Assembly (NCBI GenBank): GCA_944393385.1
Contig: CALYAA010000012.1
Span: forward strand, 1 to 52,089
Length of the DNA: 52,089 bases
Direction: 5' to 3'
Source of the DNA: an uncultured Clostridia bacterium
GTDB lineage: Bacteria > Bacillota > Clostridia > TANB77 > CAG-508
The translations under genes and the position numbers were made by a program. Every line of letters begins with the position of its first letter. The first letter of the stretch is position 1. This document shows positions 44,232 through 52,089 of the stretch, piece by piece. Under the pieces are notes generated by a model that was given only the letters and a program-made list of their open reading frames with translations, searched no databases and had not been told where the DNA came from.

Positions 44232-44404
44232 TGTCAATGGGGACGGAGATTTTGACAATATTTAATAATTAATAAAAATAGAGAGTGTAAGATAAATTAT
44301 TTTTATAGTTAGATAATAAAGAGAATTTTATGAAAACGCAAAGTTATAACTGTATTTAGTTTATAGACTTAATACAGTTGTCAAAATCTCCGTCCCCATT
44401 GACA
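44232..44404. repeat. Dispersed palindromic repeat, copies 4 and 5: MITE-like inverted pair
   Basis: A 26-bp copy at 44232-44257 (GGGGACGGAGATTTTGACA preceded by TGTCAAT) and its exact inverse at 44379-44404 enclose 121 bp with no open frame. Perfect terminal inverted repeats around a short noncoding core resemble a MITE or a paired REP element. It lies between the DUF1294 gene and the ABC exporter; the rest of this 266-bp stretch shows nothing else. Confidence 0.88.
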
Positions 44405-44469
44405 ATCATGGAGTGTAAATCCAATAGAAATTTATGCTCTTTTTTGAGGTCAAAATAAGGAGGTAAAAA

Positions 44470-46212
44470 ATGTTTAAAAAACTGTTAAAATCAATTAGAG
44501 AATTTAAAACAGCATCAATTTTAACACCAATTTTTATGGCTATTGAAGTATTTATGGAAATAGCAATTCCTTTTTTATTGTCAATTTTAATAGATGAAGG
44601 AGTAGCAAATCATGATACAGAAAAAATAACAATAGTAGGAATTATGTTGGTTGTAGCAGCCGGATTATCATTAGTTTTTGGAGTTTTATCAGGGAAATTA
44701 GCAGCTAAAGCTTCAAGCGGATTTGCAAAAAACTTAAGAGAAGATGTATATAATAAAATACAAGACTTTTCTTTTTTCAATATTGATAAATTTAGTACAT
44801 CAAGTTTAGTAACTAGACTCACAACAGATATAACAAATGTACAACAAGCATATATGATGATAATAAGAGCAGCAGTAAGAGCACCTATAACAATTATTTT
44901 CGCAATTATAATGTCATTTATTATTGACACAAGAATAGGAATTATATATTTGGTAGCAACTCCTATTTTAGGATTTTTATTAATCTTTATTGCAAATTAT
45001 GTAAGACCAATATTTAAAAAAGTATTTAATCAAATAGACCATTTAAATTGTGTGGTTCAAGAAAATGTAAAAGCCATTAGAGTTGTAAAATCTTTTGTAA
45101 CAGAAGATAAAGAAATTGGAAAATTCAATAAAATATCTGATGAAATTTATCAAAACTTTTCAAAAGCAGAAAAAATACTTGCATTTAATTCACCAATTAT
45201 GCAAATTACGATATATACATGTTTAACACTAATTTCAAATTTTGGAGCAAGATTTATAGTTGGAGGTTCCCTAACAACAGGAGAACTTACAAGTTTATTT
45301 TCATACATAATGCAAATGCTAAGTAGCTTAATGTTATTATCAATGGTATTTGTTATGATAACAATAGCATGGGAATCTGGTCAAAGAATTGTTGAAGTAT
45401 TAGAGGAAGAACCAGACTTAAAAAACAAAGAAAATCCTATTTATGAAGTAAAAAATGGAAAAATAGAATTCAAAAATGTTGGATTTAGTTATGTAAAAGA
45501 CAAAAAGAAAGAAGTTTTAAAGAAAATAAATTTAACAATAAATTCAGGAGAAACAGTTGGAATTATTGGTGGAACAGGTGATGGAAAATCAAGTCTAGTA
45601 AATTTAATTCCAAGATTATATGATGCAACAAATGGAGAAGTAAAAGTTGGAGGAATTAATGTAAAAGATTATGATTTAAAAACATTAAGAGATCAAGTAT
45701 CAATGGTTTTACAAAAAAATGAACTATTTTCAGGAACAATAAAAGATAATATAAGATGGGGAAATTTACAAGCAACAGATGAAGAAATAGTAGAAGTTTG
45801 TAAATTAGCACAAGCAGATGAATTTATAACAGGTTTTCCTGATGGATATGATACCAAAATAGAACAAGGTGGAGCAAATGTTAGTGGTGGACAAAAACAA
45901 AGACTATGTATAGCAAGAGCACTGCTTAAGAAACCAAAAATATTAATATTAGATGATTCAACTTCTGCTGTAGACACGAAAACAGACAGTTTAATTAGAA
46001 AAGCATTTAATGAAAAAATCCCAAATACAACAAAAATTATTATTGCACAAAGAATTTCATCTGTACAAGATGCAGACAAAATCATAGTTATGGGTAATGG
46101 CAGAATACAGGCAATAGGAAAACATGAAGAATTATTAAGAAATAATAAAATATATAAAGAAATTTATACTTCTCAAACGAAAGGAAGTGAAGCACATGAG
46201 CAAAAAGTTTGA
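44470..46212 (+). CDS. Heterodimeric ABC exporter, subunit with degenerate ATPase site
   Basis: A 580-residue half-transporter: six membrane helices (about 20-300) then a nucleotide-binding domain. Walker A is GGTGDGKSS and the signature is VSGGQKQRL. The Walker B ends LILDDS with D496 in place of the catalytic Glu, and the H-loop His is Gln (Q527, IIIAQRIS). These changes mark the inactive half of asymmetric exporters such as LmrCD and TM287/288. ATG start with AAGGAGG. The partner gene overlaps its 3' end. The substrate is unknown; drug or lipid export is common for the family. Confidence 0.93.
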   Translation: MFKKLLKSIREFKTASILTPIFMAIEVFMEIAIPFLLSILIDEGVANHDTEKITIVGIMLVVAAGLSLVFGVLSGKLAAKASSGFAKNLREDVYNKIQDFSFFNIDKFSTSSLVTRLTTDITNVQQAYMMIIRAAVRAPITIIFAIIMSFIIDTRIGIIYLVATPILGFLLIFIANYVRPIFKKVFNQIDHLNCVVQENVKAIRVVKSFVTEDKEIGKFNKISDEIYQNFSKAEKILAFNSPIMQITIYTCLTLISNFGARFIVGGSLTTGELTSLFSYIMQMLSSLMLLSMVFVMITIAWESGQRIVEVLEEEPDLKNKENPIYEVKNGKIEFKNVGFSYVKDKKKEVLKKINLTINSGETVGIIGGTGDGKSSLVNLIPRLYDATNGEVKVGGINVKDYDLKTLRDQVSMVLQKNELFSGTIKDNIRWGNLQATDEEIVEVCKLAQADEFITGFPDGYDTKIEQGGANVSGGQKQRLCIARALLKKPKILILDDSTSAVDTKTDSLIRKAFNEKIPNTTKIIIAQRISSVQDADKIIVMGNGRIQAIGKHEELLRNNKIYKEIYTSQTKGSEAHEQKV

Positions 46213-48058
46213 TTTAAAAACGATAAAAAGACTTATGAAAATTATAACCCAAAAATATAAAATTCAATTAATTATTGTATTTATATTAGTTATTTTAAGT
46301 TCACTAGCAAATGTATCAAGTTCACTTTTTATGGAAAGATTAGTAGATAATTATATTACTCCAATGTTAAATATTGAAAATCCCAATTTTGCACCATTAA
46401 TAAAAGCACTACTAACAATGTGTTGTATTTACTTAATAGGAATTATTTCTACTTATATATATAATCGTATTATGGTTGTTGTTGGTCAAGGAACACTAAG
46501 AAATATACGTAATGAACTTTTTGCTAATATGCAAAAATTACCTATTAGATATTTTGATACACACTTAAATGGAGACATCATGAGTCATTACACAAATGAT
46601 ATAGATACATTAAGAGAATTAATATCAAGAGGTATTCCACAAACGTTAAGTCTATTTATTACAGTAGTATCATCATTTATAGCAATGTTAGTAACAAATA
46701 TATATTTATCTGTTTTAGTAATTATTATGGGAATATTAATGCTAATTACAACAAAAAGAATTGCAAGTAAAAGTAGCAAATATTTTATGAAACAACAAGA
46801 AACAATTGGAAAAGTTGATGGATATATAGAAGAAATGATAAGTGGACAAAAAGTTATAAAAGTATTTAATTATGAAGAAGAAGCAAAAAAGAAATTCAAA
46901 GAAATTAATACAGAATTATATGAAGATAGCAAAAATGCAAATTCATATGCAAATATATTAATGCCATCACTAGCAAATTTAGGAAACTTACTATATGTAT
47001 TTATAGCAATAGTTGGAGGTATATTACTTATTAATGGATGGGGAAATATGACATTAGGAATAATAGTAGCATTTGTAAATTTAAGTAAAAGCTTTACAAT
47101 GCCAATAGCACAATTATCCCAACAAATTAACTTAATAATTATGGCAATTGCAGGAGCAAAAAGAATATTTGAATTAATGGATGAAGAACCAGAAGTTGAT
47201 GATGGGTATGTAACATTAGTAAATGCAGAAATAAAAGGAAATACTATAAAAGAATCAAAAAAATATACTGGAAAATGGGCATGGAAACATCAACATCATG
47301 ATGGAAGACTTGAATATATTGAATTAAGAGGACATATAGAATTAACTAATGTAGACTTTGGATATGAAGAAAACAAATTAGTATTACATGATGTAAGTGT
47401 ATATGCCAAACCAGGTCAAAAGATAGCATTTGTTGGAGCAACAGGGGCAGGAAAAACAACAATTACAAATCTAATTAATCGTTTTTATGATATAGAAGAC
47501 GGAAAAATCAGATATGATGGAATAAATATTAATAAAATCAAAAAAGCAGATTTAAGAAGATCATTAGGGATGGTATTACAAGATGTAAATTTATTTACAG
47601 GAACAATTGCAGAAAACATTGCATATGGTAAAGATAATGCAACTAAAAAAGAAATAATAGCAGCAGCAAAACTAGCAAATGCAGATGAATTTATAAAAAT
47701 GTTGCCGCAAGGATATGATACAATGGTTGACGGAACAGGAAGTAATTTATCACAAGGACAAAAACAATTAATATCAATAGCAAGAGCTGCATTAAATAAT
47801 CCACCGGTAATGATTCTAGATGAAGCAACATCAAGTATAGATACAAGAACAGAAAAAATAGTTCAAGACGGAATGGATAAACTAATGGAAGGAAGAACAG
47901 TATTAGTTATAGCACATAGACTTTCAACAGTAAGAAATTCCAAAGCAATTATTGTATTAGACCATGGAAGAATAATTGAAAGAGGAGAACATGATTATTT
48001 AATTGCCCAAAAAGGAATGTATTACCAATTATATACAGGAGCATTTGAACTAGAATAA
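46196..48058 (+). CDS. Heterodimeric ABC exporter, catalytically competent subunit
   Basis: A 620-residue half-transporter with six membrane helices (about 20-310). Between the membrane part and the NBD is a charged insertion of about 50 residues (GKWAWKHQHHDGRLEY), typical of the larger partner. Walker A is GATGAGKTT, Walker B ends MILDEATSS with catalytic E543, and the H-loop is H574 (VIAHRLST). The signature is LSQGQ rather than LSGGQ, as often in this partner. I start at the ATG 9 bp after the first in-frame candidate, with GGAAGTG upstream. It overlaps the first subunit gene by 17 bp, so the two are coupled. Confidence 0.93.
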   Translation: MSKKFDLKTIKRLMKIITQKYKIQLIIVFILVILSSLANVSSSLFMERLVDNYITPMLNIENPNFAPLIKALLTMCCIYLIGIISTYIYNRIMVVVGQGTLRNIRNELFANMQKLPIRYFDTHLNGDIMSHYTNDIDTLRELISRGIPQTLSLFITVVSSFIAMLVTNIYLSVLVIIMGILMLITTKRIASKSSKYFMKQQETIGKVDGYIEEMISGQKVIKVFNYEEEAKKKFKEINTELYEDSKNANSYANILMPSLANLGNLLYVFIAIVGGILLINGWGNMTLGIIVAFVNLSKSFTMPIAQLSQQINLIIMAIAGAKRIFELMDEEPEVDDGYVTLVNAEIKGNTIKESKKYTGKWAWKHQHHDGRLEYIELRGHIELTNVDFGYEENKLVLHDVSVYAKPGQKIAFVGATGAGKTTITNLINRFYDIEDGKIRYDGININKIKKADLRRSLGMVLQDVNLFTGTIAENIAYGKDNATKKEIIAAAKLANADEFIKMLPQGYDTMVDGTGSNLSQGQKQLISIARAALNNPPVMILDEATSSIDTRTEKIVQDGMDKLMEGRTVLVIAHRLSTVRNSKAIIVLDHGRIIERGEHDYLIAQKGMYYQLYTGAFELE

Positions 48059-48063
48059 GTAAT

Positions 48064-48110
48064 AAAAAACATGATATAAAATTTTTATAAATTTATTATC
48101 ATGTTTTTTT
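48064..48110 (+). terminator. Terminator after the ABC exporter genes
   Basis: AAAAAACATGAT pairs with ATCATGTTTTTT across a 22-nt AT loop, ending in a T-run. Confidence 0.8.
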
Positions 48111-48228
48111 AAATATAAACATATAAAGTAAATAAAAAAATAATCAGCTTTTTATTACAAAAATACGTAGCAATATAGGGAAAAAAGCAAAAAACACAAC
48201 GAAAAAGGGAAAAAAAAGGAAAAAAATC

Positions 48229-48257
48229 TTGCAAAATTTTCAAAAGTGTTATATAAT
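48229..48257 (+). promoter_or_regulatory. Promoter of the surface-protein/sortase genes
   Basis: TTGCAA (48229-48234), a 17-bp spacer and TATAAT (48252-48257), 44 bp before the first gene. Confidence 0.7.
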
Positions 48258-48301
48258 TAGGCTGCCAAAAAAATTAAAATTAAATAAAAGGAGGGATTTT
48301 A

Positions 48302-49246
48302 GTGAAAACTAAAACAGGAAAAGTACTTTTAGTATTAATGCTATCACTTATAATACTATTTAGTGTATTGCAAACTAAGAGTTCCGCTACCAATTCAGAT
48401 ATAATGATTATAAAACAAGATAATAACAATTATATTATATATATTGGTAGTTTACTAAATCAAAATTTCGACTTTGCATTTGCGGATTCCAAAGATGAAG
48501 AAGACTTGAATTATATAAATGCAGGAACAGACAATCAAGGAAATTACATTGCATATGTAAATCAAGATCTTAATGAAAAATTTTTTAATTCAAAAGAGAC
48601 ATTTTTATGGGTACGAACAAAAGATAAACAAACAATAGTAGATGGAGAAAAAATTACTTTAAATGATGCAAAAACAATTGAAGAACTAAATCAAAACAAA
48701 AACATCACAAAAGTAATAACAATTCAATCAAACGAACAAGAAGGAAAAATTAAAATCAATGGTCAAGAAGGAAAAACTTATTTTTATCAATTTAGCACAG
48801 TAAATTCATCAGAAGATAATACAAAACTACAAACACTAGTTAATAACATAATTAATTTTGATGAAAACACAAACATTTACCAAAAACTAACAACAAATAA
48901 TGAATTAAATCAAACATACAATAAATTAATTTCAAATTTAAATAATGAAAGTTGGGTAAAAGCAGAAAATTTAGAAATCACAGAACCATATGGAGCAACA
49001 GAAAACCAACAATACATATTATGGTTAAAAGATAGTGACGGAAATATTGATATACAATTTTTAACAGCACATGAAAGAACAGTAACAACTGTAACAGAAA
49101 GAGCTGAAGTTCAAGAAGTATTATCAGCATTACCTTACACATATGACGAAACAACTATATTATGGATTTCACTAGGTATTGTTGTAATTGCAATAATTTC
49201 TGTATTGATATTTAAAAAGACAAATAAAAAAACAAAAGAGGACTAA
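48302..49246 (+). CDS. Exported membrane-anchored protein of unknown function
   Basis: A 314-residue protein with a signal-type helix (residues 7-24, KVLLVLMLSLIILFSVLQ) and a C-terminal membrane helix (about 285-305, ILWISLGIVVIAIISVLIF) with a basic Lys-rich end. The extracellular part is Asn/Gln/Glu-rich with beta-type patterns (EGKIKINGQEGKTYFYQF). I recognise no domain and see no LPxTG motif; the C-terminal anchor instead resembles sortase-locus membrane proteins. GTG start behind AAAGGAGG. The sortase gene follows 4 bp later. Confidence 0.7.
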   Translation: MKTKTGKVLLVLMLSLIILFSVLQTKSSATNSDIMIIKQDNNNYIIYIGSLLNQNFDFAFADSKDEEDLNYINAGTDNQGNYIAYVNQDLNEKFFNSKETFLWVRTKDKQTIVDGEKITLNDAKTIEELNQNKNITKVITIQSNEQEGKIKINGQEGKTYFYQFSTVNSSEDNTKLQTLVNNIINFDENTNIYQKLTTNNELNQTYNKLISNLNNESWVKAENLEITEPYGATENQQYILWLKDSDGNIDIQFLTAHERTVTTVTERAEVQEVLSALPYTYDETTILWISLGIVVIAIISVLIFKKTNKKTKED

Positions 49247-49250
49247 AAGT

Positions 49251-49868
49251 ATGAAAAACGTAGAAAATAAAAAATTCAAAATTTCTAATATATTGCTTTT
49301 AGCCCTTATAGCAATTGCTATAGTACTAATAACATTACTAGTAATAAAATATAGGGAACGTAGCATAAATGAAGAAAAATTAAAAGAAGTTGTCTTAGAA
49401 ATATCAGAAGAAACCACAAAAGAAAACAAAGAAAATGAAGGAGAAGATACAGAAGAAATACCATATATAGAATATGAAGGATATCAAGTAATAGGAAAGA
49501 TAAACATAGCTAAAATCAATTTAGAATATCCAATATTAATAGAAAGCACAGAAGAGTCATTAAAAAAATCCATATCAAGGTTTGGAGATGGCAAAGTTAA
49601 TGAAATAGGAAATCTATGTTTAGCAGGTCACAACTACATTAATGGAGCAATGTTTGGAGATATCAACAAACTAGAAAATGGAGACGAAATAGAAATTACT
49701 GATTTACATGGAAATAAAGTAACATACACTGTTTTTGATAAATTCATAACAGATCCAAATGACACAACAGTAACAAAAAGTGTAGAAGAAGGAAGAAAAG
49801 AAATAACTTTAATTACATGTATACATGGAAATAAAGACAGACTAATAGTTAGAGCAAGTGAAAAATAA
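49251..49868 (+). CDS. Sortase
   Basis: A 205-residue transpeptidase. An N-terminal membrane anchor (about 12-30) precedes the sortase domain: YQVIGKINIAKINLEYPIL, H127 in CLAGHNYI, nucleophile C190 in ITLITCIHG and the Arg in DRLIVRA near the C-terminus. The layout fits class D or a related type, but the subclass is not certain. It cleaves a C-terminal sorting signal and joins the protein to the wall. The adjacent genes for exported proteins are the likely substrates. ATG start 4 bp after the previous stop. Confidence 0.92.
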   Translation: MKNVENKKFKISNILLLALIAIAIVLITLLVIKYRERSINEEKLKEVVLEISEETTKENKENEGEDTEEIPYIEYEGYQVIGKINIAKINLEYPILIESTEESLKKSISRFGDGKVNEIGNLCLAGHNYINGAMFGDINKLENGDEIEITDLHGNKVTYTVFDKFITDPNDTTVTKSVEEGRKEITLITCIHGNKDRLIVRASEK

Positions 49869-49891
49869 AAAAATTGTAAGGGGGAAAAACA

Positions 49892-52089
49892 ATGGCAAGC
49901 AAAATTAATTATAAGACCAAGAGAAATATAATTATAATATCAATTATAGCTATACTTTTCATAATATCATTTGTCAGCACGTATTTCTATATAAAAGCAA
50001 ATAATGAAGCTCAAGCCGTTTCAGAAAACAATACAAATTCTGATGTTAACCAAAGTGAGCAAACCAATACCGAAGAAAATAACAATCAACCAAACAATAC
50101 AGAAGAAGAGCAACAACCAAACACTGAAGAAAATGAAGAAAATAATGTAGAAGAAAACAATTCAGAAGCAAACAATTCTGGAGAAACAACAACAAATGTA
50201 GCAGAAAACACTGAAAACGATAATAATGAAAATAATACAACAGAAAATAACACTCAAACACAAACAATAACTACAATTCAAAGATATGAAACAGAAAGCA
50301 CAGTTGTATATTTTTCACAAACTGATTTAGATTTAGCATTAGATGAATTAAATGCTAATATACCAGACTTAACAGCTAATATAGAAGCTGTTACAGGAAA
50401 AGAAAACAATTATGTAGTATCAGGAAATGAAATTACATACAATATTCAAATAAACAATAACAAAGAAAACGAATTAGAACAAATAGAAGTATCTGCAATG
50501 CTTCCAGAAGGAACAGAATTAGTAGAAAACACAATATCTGACAATGGAACAATAGAAAACGGAAAAATTACATGGACAGTTGATGTTGCAGATAGCAAAA
50601 CAGTATCATTCACAGTAAAAGTAACAGAAACAACAGGAAATATAGTAGCAACAGCAGTAGTTAATGGAATAGATACAAACGAAGTTACAAACACAATTGA
50701 CGAAGCACCAGTATTAACATTAGTAGAACCAGAACTATATCAAATTGAAGCAGGAACTGAATATACAGAAAAAGGATATTCAGCAATTGATGCAATTGAT
50801 GGAGACATTACAGAAAATGTAGTTCTAACATATAAATTCTTACCAGCTGGAGAAACAGAATGGGAAGATGTAGAAACAATTGCAACAAATGTTTTAGGAA
50901 CATATGAAATAACATATACAGTTACAGACAGCATTGGAAATACAGTACAACAAACAAGAACTTTTGAAGTTATTGATACAACAGCTCCAGTAATAACAAT
51001 AAAAGATGGATATGTAGGAAACTTAGAAAAAAATGTATATTCAAATGTAAGTTTCAAATTATATGATAATATTGGAATATATGGATATAAAATCAATGAC
51101 GGAGAATATAAAGAAGTAACAGTAAATAATTGGTCAGATGCAAATTTTGATAACATTAAAGATAAATTAGTATATGGAGTAAACACAATAACATTAAAAG
51201 ATATTGCAGGAAATGAAACTACATATGAATTTGTATATGACAATGTAGCACCAACAACAACAGTAAAAGACGGATATGTAGGAAACAAAGAAAAAGATGT
51301 ATATTCAAACGTAAGCTTCAAATTATATGATGAATATGAAGTAATAGCATATAAAATAAATGACGGAGAATATGGAGAATTTACAGCAAACACATTATCA
51401 GATGCAAACTTTGATAACATCAAAGATAGATTAGTATATGGAACAAATACAATAACATTAAAAGATGTAGCAGGAAATGAAACTACATATGAATTTGTAT
51501 ATGACAATGTAGCACCAACAATAACAGTAAAAGACGGATATGTAGGAAATAAAGACAAAAATGTATATTCAAACGTAAGCTTCAAATTATATGATGAATA
51601 TGAAGTAATAGCATATAAAATAAATGACGGAGAATACGGAGAATTTACAGCAAACACATTATCAGATGCAAACTTTGATAACATCAAAGACAGATTAGTA
51701 TATGGAACAAATACAATCACATTAAAAGATGTAGCAGGAAATGAAGCAACATATGAATTTGTATATGACAATGTAGCACCAACAATAACAGTAAAAGACG
51801 GATATGTAGGAAACAAAGAAAAAGATGTATATTCAAACGTAAGCTTCAAATTATATGATGAATATGAAGTAATAGCATATAAAATAAATGACGGAGAATA
51901 CGGAGAATTTACAGCAAACACATTATCAGATGCAAACTTTGATAACATCAAAGACAGATTAGTATATGGAACAAATACAATCACATTAAAAGATATAGCA
52001 GGAAATGAAACTACATATGAATTTGTATATGACAATGTAGCACCAACAATAACAGTAAAAGACGGATATGTAGGAAACAAAGAAAAAGA
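49892..52089 (+). CDS. Large repeat surface protein, partial at the right edge
   Basis: The open frame runs to the window end, with 732 residues visible. A membrane or signal segment lies at about 11-35 (RNIIIISIIAILFIISFVS). A low-complexity linker rich in Glu, Asn and Thr (about 48-130) is followed by a DUF11-like domain (about 170-270, YVVSGNEITYNIQINN), a DUF5011-type Ig-like domain (about 275-365, IEAGTEYTEKGYSAIDAIDG) and tandem 88-residue repeats (from about 364) each with VKDGYVGN, YSNVSFKLYD, NDGEYGEF and NTITLKDVAGNETTYEFVYD. ATG start with AAGGGGG. It lies 23 bp after the sortase gene, so it is probably wall-anchored; the sorting signal would lie beyond the window. Confidence 0.93.
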   Translation, partial: MASKINYKTKRNIIIISIIAILFIISFVSTYFYIKANNEAQAVSENNTNSDVNQSEQTNTEENNNQPNNTEEEQQPNTEENEENNVEENNSEANNSGETTTNVAENTENDNNENNTTENNTQTQTITTIQRYETESTVVYFSQTDLDLALDELNANIPDLTANIEAVTGKENNYVVSGNEITYNIQINNNKENELEQIEVSAMLPEGTELVENTISDNGTIENGKITWTVDVADSKTVSFTVKVTETTGNIVATAVVNGIDTNEVTNTIDEAPVLTLVEPELYQIEAGTEYTEKGYSAIDAIDGDITENVVLTYKFLPAGETEWEDVETIATNVLGTYEITYTVTDSIGNTVQQTRTFEVIDTTAPVITIKDGYVGNLEKNVYSNVSFKLYDNIGIYGYKINDGEYKEVTVNNWSDANFDNIKDKLVYGVNTITLKDIAGNETTYEFVYDNVAPTTTVKDGYVGNKEKDVYSNVSFKLYDEYEVIAYKINDGEYGEFTANTLSDANFDNIKDRLVYGTNTITLKDVAGNETTYEFVYDNVAPTITVKDGYVGNKDKNVYSNVSFKLYDEYEVIAYKINDGEYGEFTANTLSDANFDNIKDRLVYGTNTITLKDVAGNEATYEFVYDNVAPTITVKDGYVGNKEKDVYSNVSFKLYDEYEVIAYKINDGEYGEFTANTLSDANFDNIKDRLVYGTNTITLKDIAGNETTYEFVYDNVAPTITVKDGYVGNKEK
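50981..52089 (+). repeat. 264-bp tandem repeats in the surface protein gene
   Basis: Repeat starts fall at 50981, 51245, 51509, 51773 and 52037 (partial), an exact 264-bp period (88 codons). Units 2-4 are almost identical at the DNA level while unit 1 is diverged, which points to recent unit duplication. The array continues beyond the right edge. Confidence 0.95.

Noticed and set aside
50740..52080. A 446-codon open frame on the minus strand over the surface protein repeats
   Set aside because: It is antisense to a clear Ig-like repeat protein, has the same 264-bp periodicity, no start context, and hydrophobic composition that is a by-product of the sense codons.
50981..52089. CRISPR-like regular repeats
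   Set aside because: The 264-bp period is a multiple of three, lies in a coding frame and has no short-repeat/unique-spacer pattern.

Overview
The window is very AT-rich. Starts are ATG, TTG or GTG behind purine-rich GGAGG-type ribosome sites, and the gene content is that of a low-GC Gram-positive: PrkC/PrpC signalling, the dnaG-rpoD pair, RicT, Veg, the spore-associated protease YabG, and a sortase with surface proteins. An uncultured endospore-lineage Clostridia-type gut bacterium is the best guess. This is inferred from family content; no rRNA is present to place it.

Bases 1-14718 are accessory DNA stacked at a tRNA-Leu(UAA) gene. At the far left is part of one mobile element: a truncated MobV relaxase gene running off the edge, a large serine recombinase and a small unknown gene. 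Next is a nearly complete integrative mobilizable element of about 11.3 kb (3330-14686), bounded by a tRNA-Leu 3' remnant on the left and the intact tRNA-Leu on the right. From left to right it carries a YaaC-like gene plus an HNH-type zinc gene (candidate defence pair), a hairpin-rich noncoding stretch with an oriT-like site, a MobV relaxase, a leftward cargo trio (transglutaminase-like protein, AlbA_2/Schlafen-type protein with a winged helix, zinc-finger protein), a divergent promoter with two matching operators, a small HTH protein, an excisionase-like protein and a tyrosine integrase. Paired GTTAGAAC repeats near both ends look like integrase arm sites.

From 14719 the window is chromosomal backbone. 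In order: a methyltransferase and MTA/SAH nucleosidase; a Lon-family protease; an HD hydrolase; an 8-oxoguanine glycosylase; a U32 protein; rlmN-prpC-prkC-rsgA; an HtrA protease whose ribosome site lies in a long AU-rich hairpin; leuS (leftward); a YtxH-like small protein; dnaG-rpoD; a zinc-ribbon gene altered by a 67-bp duplication; a frameshifted asnB; nth and a DUF4364 gene (leftward); yabG and veg; lepB-holB-ricT; a ferredoxin and ychF, each behind the same short conserved leader motif; a DUF1294 membrane protein; a heterodimeric ABC exporter with one degenerate ATP site; and a surface locus with a membrane-anchored exported protein, a sortase and a large repeat protein cut by the right edge.

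A dispersed palindromic repeat with the core GGGGACGGAGATTTTGACA occurs at five places (18836, 19533, 30567, 44232, 44379). One copy lies inside the 3' end of the Lon-like gene, one forms a long hairpin near leuS, and one pair forms a MITE-like unit.
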